A program made the position numbers and the translations under genes. A model generated the notes under the pieces. That model saw only the letters and a list, made by a program, of their open reading frames with translations, made no database searches and was not told the origin of the DNA. From NCBI GenBank assembly GCA_021800805.1, contig JAJYYR010000001.1:930001-994000 (forward strand): DNA of 64,000 nucleotides, given 5' to 3'. Positions 9,007 through 19,234 of this stretch are shown here, in pieces. Positions within the stretch are counted from its first letter, which is position 1. Every line of letters starts with the position of its first letter. The DNA is from a bacterium. Lineage in GTDB: Bacteria > SZUA-79 > Acidulodesulfobacterales > Acidulodesulfobacteraceae.

Positions 9007-10396
9007 ATTTATAATATACGGCAAATGGATTAAGCGCGAAATAAAATTAGGTCGGTTTATTTTTTTATGGATGTGCGTGTTTTTAGTATTAACGACATAT
9101 TTTTTGAACGTTTCATACGGTTATGGATACAATGCAGTTTTAACCACGGAGGCGCCAAACGAAAACCCGCTTTACAAGTCGACGGAAAACCCCGGCAATT
9201 TCATTTTTTCCGGAGCTAAATTATTCGGAACGCTTGCAACATCCTACACTTATAATTTTGCAAATCCGTCTTCGACTCCCGCTTTTCCATACGGCAATAA
9301 GAACGGAAATTATATCGATAATTATCAAGTAAACGGACCGACTATAAACGAATTTGACCTTACGGTTTCAAAAAAGCCGTCCGTAAGCAGTAATTTTATA
9401 ACCGCCGGTTTTAAGGTTACTTTAGACGCCGGACAAAATATTCAAGATGTAGGACCTTATACCGGCAATTATTCGTATTACACTAAAAATATATACGATA
9501 GGCAGTTGTGGGGTTTTAGGCAGGCTTATCTATCTTTCAGGTTTCCTGTCGGTTCCGGTTTAAAAATGGATGTCGGGGAGAAAAATTATTTAATAGGTTA
9601 CGAATCGTATAACCTTTCGAGGACGTGGAATAATACATATTCTCTTATAACCTCGATAGAACCCGGGGAGTTGACGGGAATATTTTTTAATTACCGTTTT
9701 TTTCCGAATCTTAAAAGCACGCTGGGAATAGCCTTTACCGATAATGCGATGGTTCCGGTTAATCAACACCCCACATACGAATTTATCCTTGTCTATAAGC
9801 CGTTTAATTATCTTAAATTTCATGAGGGCATCGTTTACGGAGCGGAAAATTTTATTATATACAAAAATAATTTAATTCCCGATAACCTGAATAAGTTTTT
9901 TTATAATTTTATAGATGCTAAGTTTTCGTATTTCAGAGGGTATGATTTTGTTTTAGATTACGAAGTGGGTTTAAACGGAGGAATTAATAAATCCTTTGTT
10001 TATAATAACGATATAAATATTGACAATCTTCCTTCAAATACCTATCCCGACCAGTTTGTTTCGACTTCAAACGCAACATTCAATAAAAGCCGCTTTTCCG
10101 GAGCCGCTTTTTATATCCATCATTACAAGACGTATAACTTTGGAAGATTTTCGCAAACGTTAAGGCTGACCGACGTTTCGGATCCGCAGGGGTTATGGGA
10201 AATGTCGAGTGTTCCCGGTGAAGCGTTCCATTATTTCGATTCTACGTTTACTATAGGATTAAGACCGAATCTTAAAATTATGAATAACGTCCAATACAGA
10301 CTCGAATTTGAGCGCCAGATTTCTAACCAAAACGTTTACGGAGACGGAAACTCGTCGCAAAATACGATAAATTTAATGATGATATATACGTTTTAG
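8996..10396 (+). CDS. outer-membrane beta-barrel porin under cobalamin control
   Basis: 466 aa. A long N-terminal region with a hydrophobic export segment (about 19-41, ending VSYGYG) is followed by alternating amphipathic strands rich in Tyr, Phe and Asn, and a final strand NLMMIYTF with the C-terminal Phe typical of BAM-assembled barrels. It resembles OmpL-like/BBP2 porins of 14-16 strands. It has no TonB box or plug, so it is not a BtuB-type receptor. Position behind the cobalamin riboswitch suggests a passage for cobalt, nickel or corrinoid precursors (inference). Start overlaps the upstream ORF by 11 bp. Confidence 0.7.
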   Translation: MKHKFIIYGKWIKREIKLGRFIFLWMCVFLVLTTYFLNVSYGYGYNAVLTTEAPNENPLYKSTENPGNFIFSGAKLFGTLATSYTYNFANPSSTPAFPYGNKNGNYIDNYQVNGPTINEFDLTVSKKPSVSSNFITAGFKVTLDAGQNIQDVGPYTGNYSYYTKNIYDRQLWGFRQAYLSFRFPVGSGLKMDVGEKNYLIGYESYNLSRTWNNTYSLITSIEPGELTGIFFNYRFFPNLKSTLGIAFTDNAMVPVNQHPTYEFILVYKPFNYLKFHEGIVYGAENFIIYKNNLIPDNLNKFFYNFIDAKFSYFRGYDFVLDYEVGLNGGINKSFVYNNDINIDNLPSNTYPDQFVSTSNATFNKSRFSGAAFYIHHYKTYNFGRFSQTLRLTDVSDPQGLWEMSSVPGEAFHYFDSTFTIGLRPNLKIMNNVQYRLEFERQISNQNVYGDGNSSQNTINLMMIYTF

Positions 10397-10596
10397 AGAT
10401 GTTTTTTAATGCGTTATAATAGGGCATAATAAAATTAGACGACGCAAAGAAAATAGAAAAAGCGGTAAAAAGCCTTGCGGATTTTATAAGCGTGGCGGTA
10501 AACGCTTATAAAATTATGGTATAATAATATCGAGATTTACTATAAAATAAATAGCTGAAGATTAATTATTAAAATAATTTAAAATAATATTGTTTC

Positions 10597-12927
10597 ATGA
10601 ATAATAAAAAAACATCCGAGCGGAATAAATTAGAAACCTTAGTTCAGCAAAGCTCAATTTTAAAATCTTTTTATAAGGCGCTTGCCGACGCCTCCGAAGC
10701 AATTTATTATGCGGAAGACGAAAAAGATTTATTTAACGACGTTTCAAAAGCCGTCGTTAAATGCGGTCTTTTTACGGCTGTATGGATAGGCTCTCCCGGC
10801 AGAGATTCTTTATTTAAATATTTTGCTTCTTACGGTCCAGGCAATGAAGCATTAAAGCACATAAAAATAAGTATAAAAGACACTCCCGAAAATCAGACTT
10901 TAGCGGCAAGAACTTGGAGGCAGAAAAAAACACTTTATAATAACAACCATCTGGAAGATCCTCTTATGAAGCCATTCATAGGTTTTTTAAAAAAATACGA
11001 ATGGATTTCCGCCGCTACTCTTCCCGTATTTAAAAACGGAAAAATATATGCCGTTATTGCGGCGGTATCCGATAAAACCGGTTTATTTAATTCAGATACG
11101 ATAAAGCTGCTGGAAAGGATAGTAAAATTAATGGAAAGCGCTCTCGATAAAATATATTTAAAAAACATCGAAAATAAATTTGAAAAATTTAAAAAATATG
11201 CACAAAAAAAAGTGGGTCATGCCGAAAAATATGACAGTTTTACAAATTTACCCAATTATGCGACTTTTGAATCGGAGATTAAAAAGCAGATCGAAAAAGG
11301 GCAGCGTTTAGGCGGGACACTTTCCGTAATCATTTTAGACTTAGACGACCTCAAAACCGTTAACGATTTTTACGGAAAATCGACCGGAGACGAAGTTTTA
11401 AAAAGCGTTTCAGAAAGGCTTTTAAAATTTGCAAAGAGTAAATATAAAGACGATTCAATTAGGATAGCGAGGATTGGAGGCGACGAATTTGGCATATCGA
11501 TCTTTTCCGAAAAAACAGACGGAAATGCCTCCGCCGCCTCAAAAGACCTTTTAAAAGAAATTAACACCCCTTATATTTCCGGTAACGTAAAGTTAGAAAT
11601 AAAAGCAAGCATAGGCGTTACGAAAATAAACGATTTTAATTCTAAAAAAGCAGACCCCGATACTTTGATACGAATGGCGGCGCAGGCAATGTATAAGTCG
11701 AAAGCCATGGGGAAAAATATGGTTAATTTTTTCAGCAGCGACGAAGAGCTTGGGATGATCGAGTATTATCAGAAACTAAAGGGCATAGAAAAAGCGCTCG
11801 AATCTAAGGAATTCGTTATGTATTACCAGCCTAAAGTCAATTTAAATACGGGAGGAATATTCGGGTTTGAATCTTTAATCAGGTGGATCGACGGCAAAGG
11901 TAATATAATTTCGCCTGTGGAATTCATACCTGTAGCCGAAACTGATAATATTATAGTCGATATTGGAGACTATGTCTTAAATGAAACCGTAAAACAGGTT
12001 GCGGATTGGGTTAAAGCGGGTAAAGAATGGACGGTATCCATTAACGTTTCTGCAAAACAACTGCAAAAGCACGATTTTTTTGAAAAATTTAGAAAAACCT
12101 TAGAAAAATATCCCGAAGTTAAACACGAATTAATTCAACTCGAAATTACGGAAACGGTTATTCTCGACAACATCGCCTATGTTAAAGAAATAATAAAAAA
12201 ATGCATAGATATCGGGGTAACTTTTTCTATGGACGATTTCGGAAGCGGCTATTCGTCGCTTGTTTATTTTAAAGAACTTGACGTTAAAGTCGTTAAGATA
12301 GACGTCTCTTTTGTAAAAAATATGCTTAATAATGCCGACGATACGTTAATTATTATGAGTATAATAAGCCTTTCCCGAATTTTCAACAGAGAAGTTATAG
12401 CGGAAGGAGCGGAAACAAAGGAACACTGTATAATATTGAATATGCTCGGATGCTCCAATATACAGGGTTTTTATACCGGAATACCTATGCCTGCCGATAA
12501 AGTAATTAGTTTTGCGCAAAGTTTTAATCTTCCCGACGATATAGTCCAGTGGAAGGATATTACGCTCAAGACGGAAGATTTTCCGGTCGCTCTTGCCTAT
12601 ACTCAGCATAACGACTGGATAAGCAAGGTTTTAGAGTTCAATAAAGGCGCCGATGTATCTATTAATGCCGAAAAAGTAAAAAACTGGAAGGAATGCCCTT
12701 TCGGTAAATGGTATTACGGGGAAGGAGTCAAGTATAAAAAAATAGACGAATATAAAGAAATAGGACGCGTTCACAAAAAACTACATGAACTCGCGTATAA
12801 AAATCTAAAGCTGACGCTTGAAGGAGAGTTTAACGAAGCAGGTTTAATAATTTATGAAATCGAGAATATCAGGAAAGAATTGAAACGGCATTTATTTAAT
12901 TTAGCGAAAATTATCGCAAAAGCATAA
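10597..12927 (+). CDS. GAF-GGDEF-EAL-CZB cyclic-di-GMP protein
   Basis: 776 aa, soluble. A GAF-like sensor (about 20-195) is followed by a GGDEF domain with intact RIGGDEF (292-298), an EAL domain in which the signature is FESLIRW (424-430, Ser in place of Ala) but ITETV and DDFGSGYSSL are kept, and a C-terminal CZB-type zinc-binding four-helix domain starting near 690 (CPFGKWYYG, then a helix with VHKKLHELA). Both synthesis and hydrolysis of c-di-GMP look possible. CZB domains sense zinc or hypochlorite in other proteins, which suits a metal-stressed cell next to efflux genes. Preceded by a 200-bp AT-rich gap with no clear terminator. Confidence 0.82.
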   Translation: MNNKKTSERNKLETLVQQSSILKSFYKALADASEAIYYAEDEKDLFNDVSKAVVKCGLFTAVWIGSPGRDSLFKYFASYGPGNEALKHIKISIKDTPENQTLAARTWRQKKTLYNNNHLEDPLMKPFIGFLKKYEWISAATLPVFKNGKIYAVIAAVSDKTGLFNSDTIKLLERIVKLMESALDKIYLKNIENKFEKFKKYAQKKVGHAEKYDSFTNLPNYATFESEIKKQIEKGQRLGGTLSVIILDLDDLKTVNDFYGKSTGDEVLKSVSERLLKFAKSKYKDDSIRIARIGGDEFGISIFSEKTDGNASAASKDLLKEINTPYISGNVKLEIKASIGVTKINDFNSKKADPDTLIRMAAQAMYKSKAMGKNMVNFFSSDEELGMIEYYQKLKGIEKALESKEFVMYYQPKVNLNTGGIFGFESLIRWIDGKGNIISPVEFIPVAETDNIIVDIGDYVLNETVKQVADWVKAGKEWTVSINVSAKQLQKHDFFEKFRKTLEKYPEVKHELIQLEITETVILDNIAYVKEIIKKCIDIGVTFSMDDFGSGYSSLVYFKELDVKVVKIDVSFVKNMLNNADDTLIIMSIISLSRIFNREVIAEGAETKEHCIILNMLGCSNIQGFYTGIPMPADKVISFAQSFNLPDDIVQWKDITLKTEDFPVALAYTQHNDWISKVLEFNKGADVSINAEKVKNWKECPFGKWYYGEGVKYKKIDEYKEIGRVHKKLHELAYKNLKLTLEGEFNEAGLIIYEIENIRKELKRHLFNLAKIIAKA

Positions 12928-13030
12928 AATTTACTTTATCCTCTCCTTGTTTTAGATCCGGTTTTAAATCCCAGAAAAAAAAGCATTTCCCTTAAAAAAT
13001 ATAGTGCCTGCTTTTACGCTTTTACGCCGA

Positions 13031-15355
13031 CTATTGCATTTTAGAACCTCTCAACCTTAATGCATTGCTTACCACCGATACCGAACTGAAGCTCATCGCC
13101 GCTGCCGCTATTGCGGGGCTGAGTAAAATCCCGAAAAACGGATAAAGAACCCCTGCGGCGATAGGAATGCCGACCGTATTATAAACAAAAGCAAAGAAAA
13201 GATTCTGTTTAATATTTCGCATAGTTGCCCTGCTCAGCCGCCTTGCCCGGACTATGCCCCTTAAGTCGCCCTTGACGAGCGTTACGCCGGCGCTTTCCAT
13301 AGCTACATCCGTGCCTGTTCCCATTGCAATGCCGACCTGCGCCTGCGCAAGGGCAGGAGCGTCGTTTACGCCGTCTCCCGCCATTGCGACGATTCTTCCC
13401 TGAGACTGAAACTTTTTTACCGCTCCGGCTTTCTGGTCGGGCAATACTTCGCTGACGACTTCGTCAATGCCGAGCTTGGCGGCAACGGCTTCGGCGGTAG
13501 TCTTGTTATCTCCGGTAAGCATAACTATGCGGATTCCCTCTTCATGGAGTTGTTTTATCGCCTCGAAAGTAGTATCTTTTATGGGATCGGCCACGCCTAT
13601 AAGTCCGGCGGCTTTTCCGTCAACCGCCGCGAACATTGCGGTTTTCCCCGCCCGCCTCATTTCTTCGGCTTTTAAATCTAAATTTTTATGGTCTATTTTC
13701 ATATCGTCTAATAGCGCGCTATTGCCGAGCGCAATAATCCGTCCTTCTATACTGCCTGTAACACCTTTTCCGGTAAACGATTCAAACGATTCCGCGCCGC
13801 CGGGAGTACCCGGGACAACCCCTCTTTCTACTGCCCCTGAAACTATCGCCGCCGCAAGGGGATGTTCGCTTCCTTTTTCTATGCCCGAAGCAAGATGCAG
13901 TATTTCCTTTTCGTCGAATCCGTATGTTGTAAATACTTCGACTAATTTAGGCTTGCCGACGGTGAGCGTCCCCGTCTTATCGACGACTAAAGTATCCACT
14001 TTCTTCATAATTTCTATCGCCTCGGCATTTTTAAAAAGCACGCCGCCCGTAGCGCCTTTTCCCGTAGCCACCATTATAGACATGGGCGTCGCAAGCCCCA
14101 GAGCGCAGGGGCAGGCTATTATCAGAACGGCGACGGCATTGACTAATGCAAGCGCCATTCTCGGCTGCGGACCGGCAAGCGCCCATATAACAAAGGTTAA
14201 AACGGCTACCGCAACTACTATCTGAACAAAATATGCGGCGACGACGTCCGCAAGCTTCTGGATGGGAGCGCGGCTTCTCTGTGCTTCCGAAACCATCTGG
14301 ACAATCCTCGAAAGCAGGGTCTCCGCGCCGACTTTTTCCGCCGTCATAATAAGCGACCCCGTTCCGTTAACGGTAGCGCCGATTACTTTATCCCCCTTAT
14401 GTTTTTCTACGGGGATGGATTCTCCCGTGACCATCGATTCGTCCACGGAGCTTATCCCTTCGACCACCGTGCCGTCGACGGGAACTTTTTCTCCGGGACG
14501 GACGCGAAGCAAATTGCCGGGCTTAACGTCCTCTAGAGGTATATCTTTTTCTTCCTCTCCCTTTATCAGCCGCGCCGTTTTAGGGGCAAGTCCGAGCAGC
14601 GCTTTAATCGCCGCTCCCGTTTTACTGCGCGCTTTCAGTTCGAGCATCTGCCCGAGTAGAACAAGCGTAACTATAAAAGCGGCGGCTTCAAAATATGTGC
14701 CGACTTGCCCGCCTCTGCCCCTGAAAGATGCCGGAAATACCTGCGGGATAAGCGCCGCCGCAAGGCTGTATAGAAATGCCACGCCCACGCCGAGGCTTAT
14801 TAAAGTGAACATGTTCGGGCTGCGGTTTATTATAGACCTTACCCCTCTGACGAAAAACGGCCAGCCTCCCCACAAGACTACGGGAGTAGCAAGTATAAGC
14901 TGTGTCCATTCCGCTATATTAAGAGGAAGAACATTTTCGGCCGATATTTTTGGAATATATACGCTCATGGCAATTATGAGAAGCGGCAGCGTAAGAACCG
15001 CACTGACCCAGAAACGCCTTGTCATATTTATCAGTTCCGGATTTTTTTCTTCTTCGAGAGAACCAGCCCTCGGTTCGAGCGCCATTCCGCATATCGGGCA
15101 GTTACCGGGGGTATCCCGCACGATTTCCGGATGCATAGGGCAAACCCACTCTGTTTTAACGGCGGCGGCAACCGGCATGACGGGTTCGAGCGCCATTCCG
15201 CATATCGGGCAGTTACCCGGCTCAGACTGCCTTATCTCGGGGTGCATAGGACAGGTATAAACGGCGGCAATATGGCCGACGGCTTTTTCCGATGCGCCGG
15301 AACGACTTCCTAAAACCGTACATTCTTCACATTCCGAGTTCTTTGAAATTTTCAT
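13031..15355 (-). CDS. copA: copper-translocating P1B-type ATPase
   Basis: 774 aa. Two tandem heavy-metal-binding domains, each with CPMHPE...[10 protein letters not shown], at residues 35-58 and 72-95; no classic CxxC HMA domain. Then eight predicted membrane helices, the actuator TGES (about 320), the metal-site CPC ([10 protein letters not shown], about 413), phosphorylation DKTGTLT (about 458) and hinge GDGVNDAP (about 660). The pattern is that of Cu+/Ag+ exporters. ATG is preceded by GGAG. It is divergent from the small Cys-containing membrane protein at 15456, sharing a 100-bp palindromic control region. The C-terminus meets the c-di-GMP gene tail-to-tail. Confidence 0.9.
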   Translation of the reverse strand: MKISKNSECEECTVLGSRSGASEKAVGHIAAVYTCPMHPEIRQSEPGNCPICGMALEPVMPVAAAVKTEWVCPMHPEIVRDTPGNCPICGMALEPRAGSLEEEKNPELINMTRRFWVSAVLTLPLLIIAMSVYIPKISAENVLPLNIAEWTQLILATPVVLWGGWPFFVRGVRSIINRSPNMFTLISLGVGVAFLYSLAAALIPQVFPASFRGRGGQVGTYFEAAAFIVTLVLLGQMLELKARSKTGAAIKALLGLAPKTARLIKGEEEKDIPLEDVKPGNLLRVRPGEKVPVDGTVVEGISSVDESMVTGESIPVEKHKGDKVIGATVNGTGSLIMTAEKVGAETLLSRIVQMVSEAQRSRAPIQKLADVVAAYFVQIVVAVAVLTFVIWALAGPQPRMALALVNAVAVLIIACPCALGLATPMSIMVATGKGATGGVLFKNAEAIEIMKKVDTLVVDKTGTLTVGKPKLVEVFTTYGFDEKEILHLASGIEKGSEHPLAAAIVSGAVERGVVPGTPGGAESFESFTGKGVTGSIEGRIIALGNSALLDDMKIDHKNLDLKAEEMRRAGKTAMFAAVDGKAAGLIGVADPIKDTTFEAIKQLHEEGIRIVMLTGDNKTTAEAVAAKLGIDEVVSEVLPDQKAGAVKKFQSQGRIVAMAGDGVNDAPALAQAQVGIAMGTGTDVAMESAGVTLVKGDLRGIVRARRLSRATMRNIKQNLFFAFVYNTVGIPIAAGVLYPFFGILLSPAIAAAAMSFSSVSVVSNALRLRGSKMQ
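15072..15217 (-). repeat. duplicated metal-binding-domain repeat inside copA
   Basis: A 35-bp stretch (15072-15106) recurs exactly at 15183-15217, 111 bp or 37 codons away. It encodes the [10 protein letters not shown] part of the two heavy-metal-binding domains. The identity at DNA level points to a recent tandem duplication of one domain. Confidence 0.8.
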
Positions 15356-15404
15356 AAAAACGCCTCCGTTAGTTTATATAATATAATATAAATGGATTTT
15401 TTCA

Positions 15405-15448
15405 AGCGTAAAATTGTATTTGCAATTAATAATACAATATGTTACGCT
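15405..15448. promoter_or_regulatory. palindromic operator between copA and the efflux genes
   Basis: AGCGTA (15405-15410) and TTGTATT (15414-15420) are mirrored by AATACAA (15431-15437) and TACGCT (15443-15448). The two arms match except for a 2-bp spacing difference. It sits in the 100-bp gap between divergent metal genes, so a metal-responsive regulator site (CueR-, CsoR- or CopY-like) is likely; which regulator cannot be told. Confidence 0.5.
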
Positions 15449-15455
15449 ATAAATT

Positions 15456-15854
15456 ATGAAGGCAGACGCGCATTTTTTGAATAAAAAATTTAAGTTTTTC
15501 CTGTTTCTCCCGCTTACCGCTATAGCTATTTTTTATCTAATAGGGGCTACAGAAGCCAGTTATATACTCAATATCCCTATGATAATGTCCCCGGCGCAAA
15601 CCGGAATGTCAATGCAGATGGGACATACGGCGGGAACGCCCGTTTCTTTTTCAAAAATCAAGCGGCAACATTCAAATAAATTAAATCTGCTATCTTCCAT
15701 AACCTGCGTAGAATGTCAAAACTTGCCTGCCGCTTATTATCCGGCAACATTTTATTATGGCAGTATCGTTAAAACAATCACGTCTAAAGGAAAATTCTAC
15801 ATAAAATACTATTCTCCCGATATACCCCATCCCCCTCAAAACAGCTTTATTTAG
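15456..15854 (+). CDS. small secreted or anchored protein of the copper locus
   Basis: 132 aa. One hydrophobic segment at about 12-33 acts as signal or anchor. A Met/His patch (MSPAQTGMSMQMGH, about 44-57), a CVEC pair near residue 85 and a Pro-rich end HPPQNSFI follow. The short length, Met/His content and RxPP-like ending recall DUF2946-type proteins found in copper clusters, but I cannot assign the family. It is the first plus-strand gene after the palindrome, divergent from copA. Only a weak ribosome site is visible. Confidence 0.5.
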   Translation: MKADAHFLNKKFKFFLFLPLTAIAIFYLIGATEASYILNIPMIMSPAQTGMSMQMGHTAGTPVSFSKIKRQHSNKLNLLSSITCVECQNLPAAYYPATFYYGSIVKTITSKGKFYIKYYSPDIPHPPQNSFI

Positions 15855-16021
15855 TTTAACAATCAATTTCTTTATCGCGTACGCAACTCAAACAACATAA
15901 GTTTATTAGCGGAAACAACCCGCTTATAGTTTTATCTATTTGCCTTTGTCTTACGTTATCTTACTTGCCCTAATGTGTGCGAAATAAAAAATTAATATAA
16001 CTTAAAAGAAAGGGGTTCTTT

Positions 16022-16573
16022 ATGAACGCAAAATATTTTCATAACAAAAAACGGGTAATTGTTTCAATATTATTCATATTATTATTAGTTATTGCCGGAA
16101 TTTATTTCTTAGCGAAAGTTAGCTACAAGCGGCAGGGTATGAACGGAATGACCGGCGGCAATAGCGGCATGATGAATGGAATGACGGGTGGAAATAGCGG
16201 TATGATGAAGGGTATGAAGGGTATGGGCGACGGTAAGACGGGGAAAGAGGTAAATAACATGGGACACAAGATGTTTCCTAAATATAAAGGCATAGAAACG
16301 GGACCCGCCTTATTCCGCTACGAAGGCTGTTTTACGTGTCACACGATAAACGGATTCGGCGGTGATAATATGGCTCCGAATCTATCGCATATAGGTTCGG
16401 TAAGAAGTTTTTCGTGGATTGCTACCCAGATAGCCGATCCTTCCGCACATTTTAAGAGAAACGGCATAGTAACTTTAAACGGGGTTAAATACAGGGCAGT
16501 TATGCCTTCTTTTAAAAATATGTCATCAAAGAATATAGGCATACTGGCAAAATATCTTGAATCATTAAAATAA
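16022..16573 (+). CDS. membrane-anchored Met-rich monohaem cytochrome c
   Basis: 183 aa. An N-terminal helix (about 10-32) anchors it. A Met/Gly-rich linker follows (residues 40-85, with NGMTGGNSGMM occurring twice in tandem and then MKGMKGMGDG). The cytochrome c domain has CFTCH (about 107-111), an axial-Met candidate in MPSFKNM (about 161), and a C-terminal helix. The start has a strong AAAGGGG site. The Met runs resemble copper(I)-binding segments. Placed just before CusCBA-type genes, it may carry electrons for, or bind, periplasmic copper. Confidence 0.8.
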   Translation: MNAKYFHNKKRVIVSILFILLLVIAGIYFLAKVSYKRQGMNGMTGGNSGMMNGMTGGNSGMMKGMKGMGDGKTGKEVNNMGHKMFPKYKGIETGPALFRYEGCFTCHTINGFGGDNMAPNLSHIGSVRSFSWIATQIADPSAHFKRNGIVTLNGVKYRAVMPSFKNMSSKNIGILAKYLESLK

Positions 16574-16664
16574 TAATTTTATCTTTTACCTTAATCCTAC
16601 AGTAGACGAAAATGCGGGAATTTGCATATGCAGAATTAAGGATTTATTAATCACGGAGCAAATT

Positions 16665-17981
16665 ATGAATATAATTATGAATATATTTAATTTTCAAAAG
16701 TTAAAATTAAAATCGAAAACTCTAATTTTGCTTTATTTATTTTTAGTGCCGTCGGTTTTAATTTTTTACGGAAACCGGTCTTACGCGGCGGGCGTTTTGC
16801 CTTTAAAAACGCTTATAAAAAATGCCCTAAAAAACCCGAGTATAACCTCATCCGCCCTTAGGACCGAAGGGCGCAAAGAGGAAATCGCGATTGCAAAAGC
16901 TCTTCCCGAACCAGTCGCCGGCATTGGACTAACGGATGCAAACGGGTTTAACAATCCCGGCATAGGGGTTAATTCTATGAGCGACATAGGATTTAGCATT
17001 AGCCAGATGATACCCTTTCCCTCGAAGCTTAAAACAAAAAGCAGGATTAGCAAATATTCTTACCTTTCGTCAAAAGCAAAAACAAGAGCATTAAAAATCG
17101 ATGCCGCTTATTTAGTTAAAGAAAGCTATTACAATCTTGCCTTGATAGAAAAACAGATTGACTTAGTAAAATATAACAGGATGCTTTTAAATATAATCAT
17201 TAAGGATATTTCCCAAAAATACGGCACGGGGACTGCCTCCGCTCCGGCTTATATCAGGGCTATGCTTGAAGACGCGTCGTTAAAATCCGAATTATTTTCG
17301 CTGAACAAGGCAAAAGCTAAATTAATATATTTATTAAGCGAACTTACGGGATTAAAATCTTCTTATATTAAATTTCGCCGCGCCGTCCTGCCGAAGATAA
17401 ACAGAATGTCGGCGGTAAAAGAATTAAATAAAAAAGAAGACGTCAAAACGGCGTATAAATCTAATCCGGAACTAAAATCGTTAAAATACCTGTCCAAAAA
17501 ATCAGGCTATGAACTTTCGTATGCAAAACAATCGTATCTTCCCGATTTTTATCTTAAAGCAGGCTACGGAGACAGATATTCGATGGTTCCGGTCTTATCG
17601 GCTTCGGTTGGATTATCTCTGCCGGTATATTTTAACTCATATCAAAAACCGTTAATAAATAAAGCCGAAAAGGACAATCTTTCTTCCGTTTACGATATAG
17701 GCTGGGAAAAATTGCGGATTATAAAAAGCATTAACGAATACGTAAAAAATATGCGCTTAAACAAAAGCAATTATAAATTATATGAAAGTTTATACGTTCC
17801 CGAAGCAAAACTGCTTTTTAAAGCCGAAACGGCATCTTTCGGGGTTAAAAGATCATCCGCATTTTCACTCTTAGACAGCTTCAAAAAGTTAATCGACTCG
17901 GAGTTCGAAAGGGATACCTACAAGGCAAAATATTACATCGATAAATCCCGCCTCGAACAAGTTATGGGAAAAATACAATAA
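16665..17981 (+). CDS. TolC-family outer-membrane channel (CusC-like)
   Basis: 438 aa. A signal segment (about 17-41, ending YAAG) is followed by two repeats of the long helical OEP fold (about 45-230 and 240-435). The pattern ALKNPSITSSALR after the signal and the DSFKKLIDSE end region are usual for metal-type OEPs. It is the first gene of a three-gene tripartite RND set; the adaptor starts 29 bp after its stop. Substrate is inferred from the CusA-like pump. Confidence 0.82.
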   Translation: MNIIMNIFNFQKLKLKSKTLILLYLFLVPSVLIFYGNRSYAAGVLPLKTLIKNALKNPSITSSALRTEGRKEEIAIAKALPEPVAGIGLTDANGFNNPGIGVNSMSDIGFSISQMIPFPSKLKTKSRISKYSYLSSKAKTRALKIDAAYLVKESYYNLALIEKQIDLVKYNRMLLNIIIKDISQKYGTGTASAPAYIRAMLEDASLKSELFSLNKAKAKLIYLLSELTGLKSSYIKFRRAVLPKINRMSAVKELNKKEDVKTAYKSNPELKSLKYLSKKSGYELSYAKQSYLPDFYLKAGYGDRYSMVPVLSASVGLSLPVYFNSYQKPLINKAEKDNLSSVYDIGWEKLRIIKSINEYVKNMRLNKSNYKLYESLYVPEAKLLFKAETASFGVKRSSAFSLLDSFKKLIDSEFERDTYKAKYYIDKSRLEQVMGKIQ

Positions 17982-18010
17982 TAACAAATAAATTCGTAGG
18001 AGATAATAAA

Positions 18011-19198
18011 ATGAAATTCAATAATATTAGGAACATCTTAATATTTTTATCCGCCTTTATTTTCGGCGGAATAGTTACGGTTATATTTTTTAAAAATATA
18101 AACATATTTGCCGGACGGAAACAGATTCCCGCCGGAAAAACCGTAAAACCAAACGCAAGACCAAAAATGAAGATGGCTAAGGGCGCAATAATGGTAAACA
18201 CGGTTCAAAGACAGTTATACGGTATAAAAGTCGGAAAAGTAAAGTTAACGAATTTAACGAGAAAGATTAAAACCATAGGAGAGGTTACTTACAGCGTTCC
18301 TTTAGAAAGAACCGTAACTTTGAAATACGGCGGCTACGTTAAAAAACTCTTTGTGGATAAACCCGGTATGGATGTTTACATAGGAGAACCTCTTTTTACG
18401 GTTTACAGTCCGGAGTTAGTCAACAGCGAAAAAGATTTCATACTTGCTTATAAAAATTATATAAAATTGAAAAATTCGGCTTTTAATTTCGGTATAAAAG
18501 AATCTAAGGGTTTTTTAAATTCGTCCGTCTTCAGGCTTAGGCAGTTCGGCATAACCGATGCCCAACTAAACTCGTTAAAAAAAGGAAGATTAGTTTTAAC
18601 CGATATGACCGTTTATTCGCCGGTAAGCGGCGTTTTCCTGAAAAAACATATTTCTTCGGGAAGTTATTTTAACGCGGGACAACCGCTTTATGAACTGGCG
18701 GGGCTAAACCGCGTATGGATGAATATATGGGTCTATGAAAAGGATATGCCTTTCGTAAAGATGGGGGAAACGGTAAATGTTGGATTTAATGCCTACCCGG
18801 GGAAGATATTTTACGGCAGAGTTTCGTTTATTTACCCTTATCTTGCGGGTAAAAAAAGAGTCAACGAGGTCAGGCTCGTTTTTAATAACCCTGACGGTAA
18901 GATAAAACCGGGTATGTACGGGAATGCCGAAATTGCGGTTAAGAGCGAAAAGACACTTGCGGTTCCCTCGTCCGCAGTTCTTATTACGGGAGCAAAACCG
19001 CTGGTTTTCGTTTATAAAGGAAAGGGGTATTTTATGCCGAGATATGTCGTTATAGGAACGAGATACGGAGATTACTATCCTGTAATATCGGGGCTAAAAG
19101 CCGGCGAAAGAATCGTCGTATCCGGAACGTTCCTTATGTCGAGCGACTCCAACCTGTCGCAGACGACCGGTTCTATGGCGGGAATGCCGGGAATGTAA
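18011..19198 (+). CDS. cusB: RND periplasmic adaptor (CusB-like)
   Basis: 395 aa with an N-terminal membrane anchor (about 8-34), a lipoyl/beta-barrel arrangement (FVDKPGMDVYIGEPLFTVYSPELV near 117-140 with the typical short helical hairpin of metal adaptors), and a Met-containing C-terminus SMAGMPGM. It links CusA to CusC across the periplasm and can receive copper or silver. GGAG precedes the ATG. Lies between the OEP and the permease in one operon. Confidence 0.85.
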   Translation: MKFNNIRNILIFLSAFIFGGIVTVIFFKNINIFAGRKQIPAGKTVKPNARPKMKMAKGAIMVNTVQRQLYGIKVGKVKLTNLTRKIKTIGEVTYSVPLERTVTLKYGGYVKKLFVDKPGMDVYIGEPLFTVYSPELVNSEKDFILAYKNYIKLKNSAFNFGIKESKGFLNSSVFRLRQFGITDAQLNSLKKGRLVLTDMTVYSPVSGVFLKKHISSGSYFNAGQPLYELAGLNRVWMNIWVYEKDMPFVKMGETVNVGFNAYPGKIFYGRVSFIYPYLAGKKRVNEVRLVFNNPDGKIKPGMYGNAEIAVKSEKTLAVPSSAVLITGAKPLVFVYKGKGYFMPRYVVIGTRYGDYYPVISGLKAGERIVVSGTFLMSSDSNLSQTTGSMAGMPGM

Positions 19199-19234
19199 AA
19201 ATATTTTAAAATTAAAGACGGAGAATATAAAATC

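Noticed and set aside
10440..10525. Short plus-strand frame (LDDAKKIEKAVKSLADFIS...) before the GGDEF-EAL gene
   Set aside because: It looks protein-like but has no start and is about 30 residues long; may be the tail of a lost gene, not enough to annotate.
13467..15260. Long plus-strand frames opposite copA
   Set aside because: They are in the antisense of a clear P-type ATPase, with no ribosome sites and low-complexity Ser/Pro/Thr composition.
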